Assembly (NCBI GenBank): GCA_947489175.1
Contig: CANLED010000166.1
Location: 1-5,418 of the forward strand
From: Chitinophagaceae bacterium
GTDB lineage: Bacteria > Bacteroidota > Bacteroidia > Chitinophagales > Chitinophagaceae
Reading direction: 5' to 3'
DNA: 5,418 nt
Made by a program: the position numbers and the translations under genes
The notes under the pieces: model-generated
What the model saw: only the letters and a program-made list of their open reading frames with translations
Databases searched by the model: none
Told to the model about the DNA's origin: nothing
Shown here: positions 1-5,418 of the stretch, piece by piece
Numbering within the stretch: position 1 is the stretch's first letter
Layout of the letters: the number at the start of each line of letters is the position of its first letter

Positions 1-150
1 CTCAACCCCTTCAACCTCCTCAACCTCTTCAACCCCTTCAACCTCTTCAACCTCTTCAACCTCCTCAACCTCCTCAACCTCCTCAACCCCCTCAACCCCC
101 TCAACCCCTTCAACCTCTTCAACCCCTTCAACCACTTCAACCTCCTCAAC
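1..150 (-). repeat. 9-base coding minisatellite, unit GTTGARGRG (about 16.7 copies, continues past the window edge)
   Basis: Read on the minus strand from 150 to 1, the unit GTT GA(A/G) G(A/G)G recurs 16 times plus two codons with no indels. It encodes Val-Glu-Glu or Val-Glu-Gly. Differences between units fall almost only at two purine transitions (base 6, GAA/GAG; base 8, GAG/GGG); one unit has GTG in the third codon. The leading valine is GTT in every unit, which indicates copying at DNA level. The plus strand has no G from base 1 to base 168. The full copy number cannot be seen. Confidence 0.97.
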
Positions 151-441
151 TATATCATCTTCATACAAGTCCATCTGAAACTTCTTAATCCCACCTCTTT
201 CTCCTTCATCACTCAATTGAAAATAAAGCCATTGAGGATTGGTAAAATACATGGCTGTTAAAGAAACAGCTTCAGGATAGTGTCTGTGATATGTTTCCTT
301 GAGTTTAACTGTATGGATGTAACGGATGATTGATGAATAAGGAAACTGTTCAGTCATTGACTGAAGCTCATCTAGGGTCATCTCCTCGAGACTTTCCCGG
401 TCAAATATGCTTTGAATTAAATAATCCGTTTCCTTAGTCAT
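1..441 (-). CDS. Uncharacterised Bacteroidota protein with Val-Glu-Glu/Gly repeat tail (partial, 3' end outside window)
   Basis: Reading from the ATG at 441 gives 147 codons without a stop to the window edge, so the C-terminus is missing. Residues 1-97 form an ordinary-looking domain. It starts MTKETDYLIQSIFDRESLEE, then has a short helical segment with TLDELQSMTEQFPYSS (about 22-37), and later AMYFTNPQWLYFQL (about 63-76). This Leu/Glu helix, 'FPYSS', 'YFTNPQWL' arrangement resembles small uncharacterised Bacteroidota proteins I recall near lptE and secG, but no function is known to me. From residue 98 the protein is a tandem Val-Glu-Glu/Gly repeat, strongly acidic and free of Lys/Arg, probably disordered or extended. 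No signal peptide or membrane segment is visible. It follows lptE by 19 bases and is probably co-transcribed. The N-terminal reading is secure; the function is unknown. Confidence 0.85.
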   Translation of the reverse strand, partial: MTKETDYLIQSIFDRESLEEMTLDELQSMTEQFPYSSIIRYIHTVKLKETYHRHYPEAVSLTAMYFTNPQWLYFQLSDEGERGGIKKFQMDLYEDDIVEEVEVVEGVEEVEGVEGVEGVEEVEEVEEVEEVEEVEGVEEVEEVEGVE

Positions 442-460
442 GCTGATAATATAATTTCCT

Positions 461-979
461 CTACCAATTTGAAAATATTCTATTGAAAATCTCGTCTGTT
501 AAACTTGTTATCATTTGCTCGTTTAACTCAGTCTCAGCCTGCGTTAAACTCTTGCTGGCTGAAAAAGGAAAATTTCTGGTGATATCTGCCTCAAAATTCT
601 TCTTCTCATCTTTTTTATTCTTAAAAATAATATGAACCGTTACATTCAAATTATTACTGGCAACCTGTTTTTGTGAAATTCCGGAAGTACTTACGGAATA
701 ATCACTTACATATCCACTGATTTCAAAGTCAGCGTCGTTGTTGGTTTGCGACAACCTGGTCTGGTTTATAATCTTTTGCCTGAGTTTGTCAGATAACTTA
801 GGACTCAATTGCGGATTTATATACCTAGCCTTGTTTTCAATATAAAATACCCTAACGGTTTTTATATCTGCTGGGATGGATACGTCCTTCAAAGAATACC
901 TGCATGTTCCTTGAATCGCCATCAAAGAAAACACTATTATTCCAATTTTTAAAACCAATTTGTTTTTATAATTCTTCAA
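461..979 (-). CDS. lptE: LptE family LPS-assembly lipoprotein
   Basis: 172 residues, about the usual length for Bacteroidota LptE. In the known system LptE is an outer-membrane lipoprotein that plugs the LptD barrel and helps insert lipopolysaccharide into the outer leaflet. The N-terminus has a basic start (KNYKNK), a hydrophobic run (residues 8-22) and a cysteine at position 26. This is followed by YSLKDVSIPADIKTVRV, which matches the family pattern C-x-YSF...SIP-DIKT. The lipobox (QGTC) is poor compared with the usual L-S/A-G/A-C. The middle contains the family's ISGYVSDYSVS-like strand and the C-terminus a helix ending FNRIFSNW. The start is TTG at 979: an in-frame TAA at 992-994 closes the frame upstream, and the first in-frame ATG (residue 20) would destroy the signal peptide. 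It overlaps the upstream regulator gene by 14 bases, implying translational coupling. The family call is fairly sure, the exact start less so. Confidence 0.86.
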   Translation of the reverse strand: MKNYKNKLVLKIGIIVFSLMAIQGTCRYSLKDVSIPADIKTVRVFYIENKARYINPQLSPKLSDKLRQKIINQTRLSQTNNDADFEISGYVSDYSVSTSGISQKQVASNNLNVTVHIIFKNKKDEKKNFEADITRNFPFSASKSLTQAETELNEQMITSLTDEIFNRIFSNW

Positions 980-2219
980 TGTCGTATTCTTTTAGCTTTC
1001 TGTATAAAGTTCTTTCACTAATCCCCAAATCCGATGAGGCATCTTTTCTTTTGCCTTTGTGCTTTTTTAAAGCTTTTTCAATCAGTTCTTTCTCTTTTTC
1101 AATGATGTTGAGCGATTCATCTACAACAACAGGGTGTTGTATTTCCCTTGCTTCTGAGATAATCATTGGTTGCTTTGCCACCGGATACATCGTTCCAGAT
1201 GCTGGTTCGTGTGTCTTTTGTGGCATAGGGTGGTCCTGCAAAAAAGAGGCCTCTACAGCATTTGAAACTGTTGAAATAGTAGATGGGTTTTGGAGTATTT
1301 CTAGAAACATTTTTTTCAACTCAGTTACATCCTTCTTCATGTCAAAAAACAGCTTGTAAAGGATATCACGCTCATTCATAAATTCAGCATTGCCAGGCGA
1401 TCCAGTATTTCCTATGATCATCGGCAAGTTCCTGTCTGAATGCTTTGGTAAAAAACGTTCTATTTCCCTTACCCCTATGGATTTTTGCTCTGATAATACT
1501 GAAATTTGTTCTGCAATATTTTTTAGTTCCCTTACATTTCCCGGCCACGGATAATTGATAAGCAAATTCCTAGCATCTTCATCCAATTGAATTGGACTAG
1601 TCCTGTATTTTTCTGCAAAATCTACTGCAAATTTTCTAAATAGCAGGATGATGTCTTCTTTTCTCTCTCTCAAGGCAGGAACCCTTATGGGGACTGTATT
1701 TAACCTGTAATATAAATCTTCTCTGAACTTATTGTTCTGGGTTGCCTGTAACAAATCTTTGTTGGTTGCTGCTATTACCCTTACATCTGTTTTTTGTACT
1801 TTAGATGATCCTACCCTGATAAATTCTGAATTCTCCAACACCCTCAACAACCTGGCTTGTGTTCCCAATGGAGTTTCTCCAATTTCATCCATGAACAAGG
1901 TCCCGCCATTAACTGTTTCAAAATATCCTTTTCTAGCATCAACGGCTCCTGTAAACGACCCTTTTTCGTGTCCAAATAACTCTGAATCTATCGTTCCTTC
2001 TGGTATTGCCCCACAGTTTACAGCGATGAACGGATTGTGTTTTCTAGGTGAAAGCGCATGAATTATTTGAGAAAATATTTCTTTACCAACTCCACTCTCT
2101 CCTGCAATCAAAACTGTTAAGTCTGTATTGGCTACCTGTGTGGCAACTTGAATGGCATAATTCAAGGCTGGAGAGTTTCCAATAATGCCAAACCTGTTTT
2201 TAATACTTTGAATGTCCAT
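966..2219 (-). CDS. Sigma-54 interacting AAA+ transcriptional regulator with Fis-type HTH, no sensory domain
   Basis: A 417-residue bacterial enhancer-binding protein that would remodel sigma-54 RNA polymerase using ATP. The AAA+ domain begins almost at the N-terminus (about 14-250). Visible motifs are Walker A GESGVGKE (40-47), the sigma-54 contact loop as GSFTGA (87-92; the commonest form is GAFTGA), Walker B GGTLFMDEIGE (105-115), RVIAATN (147-153), the arginine-finger region FREDLYYRLN (165-174) and WPGNVREL (225-232). Residues 260-375 are a variable linker with a helical, possibly coiled-coil piece around NERDILYKLFFDMKKDV. The C-terminus (about 378-412) is a Fis/HTH_8 DNA-binding helix-turn-helix, LGISERTLYRKLKEY. 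There is no receiver, GAF or PAS domain, so the input signal is not visible. It sits 17 bases after miaB and overlaps lptE, an arrangement I recognise from Bacteroidota. Its targets are unknown. Confidence 0.95.
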   Translation of the reverse strand: MDIQSIKNRFGIIGNSPALNYAIQVATQVANTDLTVLIAGESGVGKEIFSQIIHALSPRKHNPFIAVNCGAIPEGTIDSELFGHEKGSFTGAVDARKGYFETVNGGTLFMDEIGETPLGTQARLLRVLENSEFIRVGSSKVQKTDVRVIAATNKDLLQATQNNKFREDLYYRLNTVPIRVPALRERKEDIILLFRKFAVDFAEKYRTSPIQLDEDARNLLINYPWPGNVRELKNIAEQISVLSEQKSIGVREIERFLPKHSDRNLPMIIGNTGSPGNAEFMNERDILYKLFFDMKKDVTELKKMFLEILQNPSTISTVSNAVEASFLQDHPMPQKTHEPASGTMYPVAKQPMIISEAREIQHPVVVDESLNIIEKEKELIEKALKKHKGKRKDASSDLGISERTLYRKLKEYDIEEL

Positions 2220-2236
2220 GTGTAATGGCTGCTTTT

Positions 2237-3658
2237 TTAATTTACGATCGTGCAGAGTAGGGTAGCTTGGGTGAAATCGTCCACCTTTACCATCACATAA
2301 TCACCTTTTTGATGGGTTTGATTTTCTGCTTTTTCAAATACCATTACTTTGTACTGGCTATTTCTACCCATCCATTGTTTGTCGCTTCGCTTCGATTCTC
2401 CCTCTATTAATACCTCAAATATTTTTCCAACATCCCTTCTGTTGCTTTCAAAAGAAAGGCTATTTTGAATTGAAACTATTTCAGATAAGCGCCTCTTTTT
2501 TGTTTCCATATCAACATCATCAGTATATCTTTTGGCAGCTAGCGTTCCAGGCCTTTCTGAATACACAAACATATAGCTATACTCATAAGCAGACTGCTTC
2601 ATTACATCGATGGTATCTAGATGATCACTTTCTTCTTCAGTACAAAATCCTGCGATGATATCCGAGCTTATTGCGCAATCTGGCATGATTTCTTTTATCC
2701 GCCTGATCTTAGCCAGATACCACTCTCGTGTATAGGTCCTATTCATCAATTGCAACAACCGCGTTGAACCACTTTGTACTGGCAAGTGTATATACCTGCA
2801 AATATTTGAATGATCTCGCATCGTAAACAATACTTTGTCTGTAATGTCTTTAGGATGGGATGTGCTAAACCTTACCCTTAACAAAGGACTTATCTTAGCA
2901 ACTTTTTCCAATAACATGGCGAAATCTATGGGATGATTTGTTTGCGGATCTACCCAATAGTAACTATCAACATTTTGTCCCAACAATGTTACTTCCCTAT
3001 ACCCTTGATCAAATAAATCTTGGCATTCCTGAACGATGGTTACATCGTCTCTGCTTCTTTCCCTCCCACGGGTAAATGGCACTACACAAAAAGTACACAT
3101 GTTATTACAACCCCTCATGATGCTCACAAAGGCCGAAACTCCATTTGAATTAAGCCTCACCGGAGAAATATCTGCGTAAGTTTCTTCTCTGCTGAGCAAT
3201 ACATTTACTGCCTTGGTCCCGGTTTCGGCTTCTTGAATTAAAGCTGGTAGACTCCTGTAGGCATCCGGACCTACAACCATGTCAACCAATTTTTCTTCTT
3301 CTAACAACTTGCTTTTAAGCCTTTCAGCCATGCATCCTAACATACCCACTAGCATAGTGGGCCTTACTTTTTTAAGTTTCCTGAACTCGGTTAGCCTTTT
3401 TCTGACAGTCAATTCTGCCTTTTCCCTAATCGAACAGGTATTTAAAAAAATCAAATCTGCTTCTTCTTCATTTTTGGTTGATCCAAACCCTTCTGCTTGC
3501 AGAATGGATGCAATGATTTCACTATCACTGAAGTTCATAGAGCATCCATAACTTTCAATGAAGAACTTTTTCCCAATCGTTTGTTCCATGCTTGGGTCTC
3601 CAGAAAAAGCCTCGCCTTGGCGTTTTTCGTCTATGGTTTTCTTTACAATTTCCAGCAT
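2237..3658 (-). CDS. miaB: tRNA-2-methylthio-N6-dimethylallyladenosine synthase MiaB
   Basis: A 473-residue radical-SAM methylthiotransferase. MiaB adds a 2-methylthio group to N6-isopentenyladenosine at position 37 of tRNAs that read codons starting with U. The N-terminal MTTase domain carries the three cysteines of its own 4Fe-4S cluster: C39 (ESYGCSMNFSDSE), C75 (LNTCSIREKAE) and C109 (LGCMAERL). The radical-SAM cluster motif CNNMCTFC (C184, C188, C191) is followed by VPFTRGRERSR, diagnostic for MiaB rather than RimO or MtaB. The SAM barrel continues through YIHLPVQSGS and SSDIIAGF, and a C-terminal TRAM RNA-binding domain occupies roughly 405-470. All catalytic cysteines are present and the length is normal. 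The ATG at 3658 is chosen because the residues IDEKRQGEAF after it look like the N-terminal extension of Bacteroidota MiaB; M24 is a weaker alternative. It is the first gene after a clear promoter and probably leads the miaB-regulator-lptE unit. Confidence 0.97.
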   Translation of the reverse strand: MLEIVKKTIDEKRQGEAFSGDPSMEQTIGKKFFIESYGCSMNFSDSEIIASILQAEGFGSTKNEEEADLIFLNTCSIREKAELTVRKRLTEFRKLKKVRPTMLVGMLGCMAERLKSKLLEEEKLVDMVVGPDAYRSLPALIQEAETGTKAVNVLLSREETYADISPVRLNSNGVSAFVSIMRGCNNMCTFCVVPFTRGRERSRDDVTIVQECQDLFDQGYREVTLLGQNVDSYYWVDPQTNHPIDFAMLLEKVAKISPLLRVRFSTSHPKDITDKVLFTMRDHSNICRYIHLPVQSGSTRLLQLMNRTYTREWYLAKIRRIKEIMPDCAISSDIIAGFCTEEESDHLDTIDVMKQSAYEYSYMFVYSERPGTLAAKRYTDDVDMETKKRRLSEIVSIQNSLSFESNRRDVGKIFEVLIEGESKRSDKQWMGRNSQYKVMVFEKAENQTHQKGDYVMVKVDDFTQATLLCTIVN

Positions 3659-3662
3659 CTTG

Positions 3663-3694
3663 CAAAATTACATTAAAAGTAGAAATGTGACAAA
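3663..3694 (-). promoter_or_regulatory. Bacteroidota-type housekeeping promoter for miaB
   Basis: On the minus strand TTTG (3694-3691) is followed by 20 bases and then TAATTTTG (3670-3663). This fits the Bacteroidota primary sigma consensus TTTG / TAnnTTTG with its usual spacing. Only CAAG separates the -7 element from the ATG, so the predicted start of transcription falls at or within a base or two of the start codon, giving a leaderless or near-leaderless mRNA. The match is by eye. Confidence 0.72.
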
Positions 3695-3701
3695 TTGTCA
3701 C
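3687..3701. promoter_or_regulatory. 15-base perfect palindrome overlapping the -33 element (candidate operator)
   Basis: The plus strand reads GTGACAAATTGTCAC, with 7-base arms around one central base. It covers the TTTG -33 element of the miaB promoter, so a dimeric protein bound here would be expected to block or alter initiation. The symmetry is perfect and certain; the role is inferred. As RNA it could form only a 6-base-pair stem with a 3-base loop and no clean U-tract, so it is a poor terminator for the upstream genes. Confidence 0.45.
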
Positions 3702-3720
3702 TGATTGATTTTCTTGATTT

Positions 3721-4236
3721 TTATTTATCGTTCGTAAACGACAATTTTTTAGCCAACCAACTGTCTTTTACCGGTATTATCCACCTCGTTAAAAGGGAGA
3801 TTTTATCGAGCACATTGTTGTCGATAAATAGGGTATCTGCATCGATAAAACCGTTTTCAATGGCATAATTAACTTGCGATAAAGGCAGAAGCTGGATTTT
3901 TTCCTTGATTACAAAGGCAAGACTTGTTCGGTTGAACATGTTCACTTGGTAAGTATTTTCAATCTCTTTTACAAGCCTTACTGAACTGTCTGTGCTGCAA
4001 CCACTTACTCCTGTAGCCGTTTCATCCGCCATTAAAATGATAAATTGTCCAAAAAACATTGTCCCGAAACCTTTTACCGGTATTTGGTGTGATTTCCAAT
4101 TTTGTGCAAAATCTTCCAATTTTTTTTCAATTTCCAAGGCTTCTGAAATGCTGAATATTCTGCTCGATTGATAAACCCAAACGCGGGAATCGTCACTAAA
4201 ATCATGTGGAATGAGTGTTGTATAATCTAAATTCAT
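3721..4236 (-). CDS. Conserved Bacteroidota protein commonly labelled 'ABC transporter ATPase' (function unknown)
   Basis: 171 residues, the usual size of a small conserved Bacteroidota protein that databases tend to name 'ABC transporter ATPase'. Nothing supports that label here. There is no Walker A (GxxxxGK[ST]), no LSGGQ signature and no Walker B, and the protein is too short for an ABC ATPase. The most conserved-looking stretch is FGQFIILMADE (62-72) followed by VSGCSTDSSVR (77-87), with an N-terminal VWVYQSSRIFS segment and a C-terminal FNRTSLAFVI and WIIPVKDSW segment. No signal peptide or transmembrane helix is apparent, so it is probably cytoplasmic. Its stop codon is 62 bases before miaB and its start lies 4 bases after the CCG protein's stop, implying co-transcription with the Fe-S genes. 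I recognise the family but not its function. Confidence 0.88.
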   Translation of the reverse strand: MNLDYTTLIPHDFSDDSRVWVYQSSRIFSISEALEIEKKLEDFAQNWKSHQIPVKGFGTMFFGQFIILMADETATGVSGCSTDSSVRLVKEIENTYQVNMFNRTSLAFVIKEKIQLLPLSQVNYAIENGFIDADTLFIDNNVLDKISLLTRWIIPVKDSWLAKKLSFTNDK

Positions 4237-4240
4237 GGTA

Positions 4241-5017
4241 TTATATTGATTGTGCTATTAACTCTGCGATGTCTAAAACCTGTATTTCAGATTCTTTTTC
4301 TTTTAACTTTACCCCATCTGTCATCATTGTATTACAAAACGGACAAGCAGATGCAATGATGGTTGCCTTTGTTTCAATGGCTTCGTTTGCCCTTTCCCAA
4401 TTGACCCTTAAGTTTCCTTTTTCTTCTTCCTTGAACATTTGTGCCCCACCCGCCCCACAACACAATCCATTGCTCTTGCATCGCTTCATTTCTATGAGTT
4501 CTGCATCCAACGCTTCTAAAACCTTTCTTGGAGCTTCATAAATTTGATTGCTTCTGCCCAAGTAACAGGAGTCGTGGTACGTTATTTTTTTTCCTTTGAA
4601 AGCCCCTCCATCTTTCACAACGATTTTACCTTCATTGATGAGCGATTGAATAAAAGTTGTGTGGTGAATTACTTCATAATTTCCTCCCAATTCCGGATAT
4701 TCATTTTTAAGGGTGTTAAAGCAATGTGGACAAGCAGTCACAATTTTTTTTACATTGTATGTATTTAGTAAATTGATATTTTGATAGGCCATCATTTGAA
4801 ACATAAATTCATTGCCAGCTCTCCTAACAGGGTCTCCTGTACACATTTCCTCAGAACCTAGAATTGCATAATTTACGCCAACCTTGTTTAAAATCAAAGC
4901 AAATGCCTTTGTAATGCTTTGCGCCCGCTGATCAAAGCTGCCCGCACAGCCTACCCAAAACAATATCTCCGGTGTATTACCTTTTGCAATTTCTTCAGAC
5001 AAAATCGGTACATGCAT
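4241..5017 (-). CDS. (Fe-S)-binding protein with two CCG domains, HdrB/GlpC-like
   Basis: 258 residues built from two cysteine-rich CCG domains, as in heterodisulfide reductase subunit B and the C-terminal halves of GlpC and LutA-type proteins, which bind Fe-S clusters and pass electrons. The first domain has C24 (WVGCAGSF), C59 (EEMCTGDPVRRAG) and C96/C99 (CPHCFNTL). Where the canonical motif has CC, it has Met-Cys. The second domain is complete: C151 (DSCYLGR), C186-C187 (GLCCGAGG) and C225/C228 (CPFCNTM). There is no membrane segment or signal peptide. The N-terminus MHVPI followed by TPEILFWVGCAGSFDQRA matches the usual start of the Bacteroidota family. It lies just downstream of a dicluster ferredoxin-type gene, and the two probably form an electron-transfer complex, with the ferredoxin-like partner supplying the membrane or cluster relay. 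The physiological donor and acceptor are not shown by the sequence. Confidence 0.93.
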   Translation of the reverse strand: MHVPILSEEIAKGNTPEILFWVGCAGSFDQRAQSITKAFALILNKVGVNYAILGSEEMCTGDPVRRAGNEFMFQMMAYQNINLLNTYNVKKIVTACPHCFNTLKNEYPELGGNYEVIHHTTFIQSLINEGKIVVKDGGAFKGKKITYHDSCYLGRSNQIYEAPRKVLEALDAELIEMKRCKSNGLCCGAGGAQMFKEEEKGNLRVNWERANEAIETKATIIASACPFCNTMMTDGVKLKEKESEIQVLDIAELIAQSI

Positions 5018-5027
5018 ATCTCGAATA

Positions 5028-5056
5028 TTTTAAACTTTAAACCTTAAACCTTCAAC
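5028..5056. repeat. Short degenerate tandem repeat, unit about TTTAAACC, in the gap between the two Fe-S genes
   Basis: The plus strand reads TTTAAAC, TTTAAACC, TTAAACC, TTCAAC in succession, about four imperfect 6-8-base units. They fill most of the 38-base gap (5018-5055) and run into the stop codon of the upstream gene. No convincing Bacteroidota promoter or ribosome-binding site is seen within the gap, so the two genes are probably one transcript. Confidence 0.7.
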
Positions 5057-5418
5057 TATTTCGTCCAATCCACCCTTTGCTCTGGCGAAAATTTCCAAGG
5101 CGCAAAATTATTCTCCACATTTCCAAACATCATCGTCCACTCTTGCGGCGCACTGCTTTTTTCCATCACAAGGTATCTCCTCATTTGTATGATGATGTCA
5201 AGCGGATTGATACTCACAGGACATGCTTCTACACAGGCATTGCAGGTTGTGCAGGCCCTGAGTTCTTCTTCAGTGACGTAATCGTACAAAAGCGATTTAT
5301 TGTCATCTACAAAACTTCCATTTTTGTCTATATTTCTGCCCACTTCCTCAGCACGGTCTCTCGTGTCCATCATAATCTTTCGAGGTGAAAGCAGCTTGCC
5401 TGTAAGGTTTGCTGGACA
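5056..5418 (-). CDS. 4Fe-4S dicluster (Fe-S)-binding protein, C-terminal part (5' end outside window)
   Basis: The frame is open from the window edge to a TAG at 5056-5058: 120 residues of a longer protein. The visible part begins CPANLTGKLLSPRKI, whose Cys-Pro looks like the end of a first 4Fe-4S motif. A complete second motif, CTTCNACVEACP (cysteines at visible residues 56, 59, 62, 66), follows. An ATG within the window (5373) could be mistaken for the start, but the coding sequence clearly continues upstream. In Bacteroidota the full protein is, as I recall, about 430-450 residues with an N-terminal membrane domain (HdrE/NarI-like); that part cannot be checked here. The spacing of the two clusters is typical of HdrC/GlpC-type electron carriers. 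The 54-residue tail (ending FSPEQRVDWTK) has no cysteine. It is followed by a CCG-domain protein, the expected partner, so the pair probably forms a membrane-associated electron-transfer module of unknown substrate. Confidence 0.92.
   Translation of the reverse strand, partial: CPANLTGKLLSPRKIMMDTRDRAEEVGRNIDKNGSFVDDNKSLLYDYVTEEELRACTTCNACVEACPVSINPLDIIIQMRRYLVMEKSSAPQEWTMMFGNVENNFAPWKFSPEQRVDWTK

Noticed and set aside
1..150. CRISPR-like or non-coding array
   Set aside because: The 9-base units are contiguous without spacers and lie in an open frame starting from the ATG at 441.
904..1359. Plus-strand open frame of 151 codons
   Set aside because: Lies antisense to the sigma-54 regulator and its overlap with lptE; composition is Ser/Phe-rich as expected of a shadow, with no recognisable domain.
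1732..2061. Plus-strand open frame of 109 codons
   Set aside because: Antisense to the AAA+ motifs of the regulator, which are clearly the coding frame.
3279..3551. Plus-strand open frame of 90 codons
   Set aside because: Antisense to the MTTase domain of miaB; no start context or family resemblance.
3659..3702. Sigma-54 promoter or intrinsic terminator upstream of miaB
   Set aside because: TTGCA occurs near the start codon but there is no GG at the -24 distance; the palindrome gives only a 6-base-pair stem with a broken U-tract.
4215..4768. Plus-strand open frames (4215-4541 and 4544-4768)
   Set aside because: Antisense to the CCG-domain gene with its intact cysteine motifs; both are shadows.
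5077..5388. Plus-strand open frame of 103 codons
   Set aside because: Antisense to the dicluster ferredoxin domain, which carries a perfect 4Fe-4S motif.

Overview
The window is a block of bacterial genes that all read on the minus strand, so the order of transcription runs from base 5418 down to base 1. Three things point to a member of the Bacteroidota. The gene order is two Fe-S proteins, a small protein usually labelled 'ABC transporter ATPase', miaB, a short sigma-54 activator and lptE. The LptE and sigma-54 proteins are of the kind seen in that phylum. A clear Bacteroidota-type promoter (TTTG, 20 bases, TAATTTTG) precedes miaB. The base composition is moderately A+T-rich. I cannot name the genus.

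Layout in transcription order: (1) the 3' end of a 4Fe-4S dicluster protein (5418-5056, start outside the window); (2) a two-CCG-domain Fe-S/HdrB-like protein (5017-4241), separated from it by a 38-base gap filled with degenerate TTAAACC repeats; (3) a conserved 171-residue protein with no visible nucleotide-binding motif (4236-3721), 4 bases further on; (4) a 62-base gap holding a promoter and an overlapping 15-base palindrome; (5) miaB (3658-2237); (6) a sigma-54 interacting AAA+ regulator without a sensory domain (2219-966); (7) lptE (979-461), which overlaps the regulator by 14 bases and must use TTG if it starts there; (8) an uncharacterised protein (441 to beyond base 1) whose C-terminal part dissolves into a 9-base in-frame tandem repeat encoding Val-Glu-Glu/Gly.

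Functionally there are two probable transcription units. The upstream one encodes an electron-transfer pair (ferredoxin-like plus CCG protein) and the small conserved protein. The downstream one, driven by the promoter at about 3663-3694, links tRNA thiomethylation (MiaB), a regulator and lipopolysaccharide transport (LptE). These genes are mostly conserved housekeeping genes. The least ordinary features are the coding minisatellite at the left edge, the nearly leaderless miaB promoter with its palindrome, and the regulator with no recognisable input domain. I see no mobile element, CRISPR array, RNA gene or new defence or biosynthetic system. No stretch longer than 62 bases lacks a gene.
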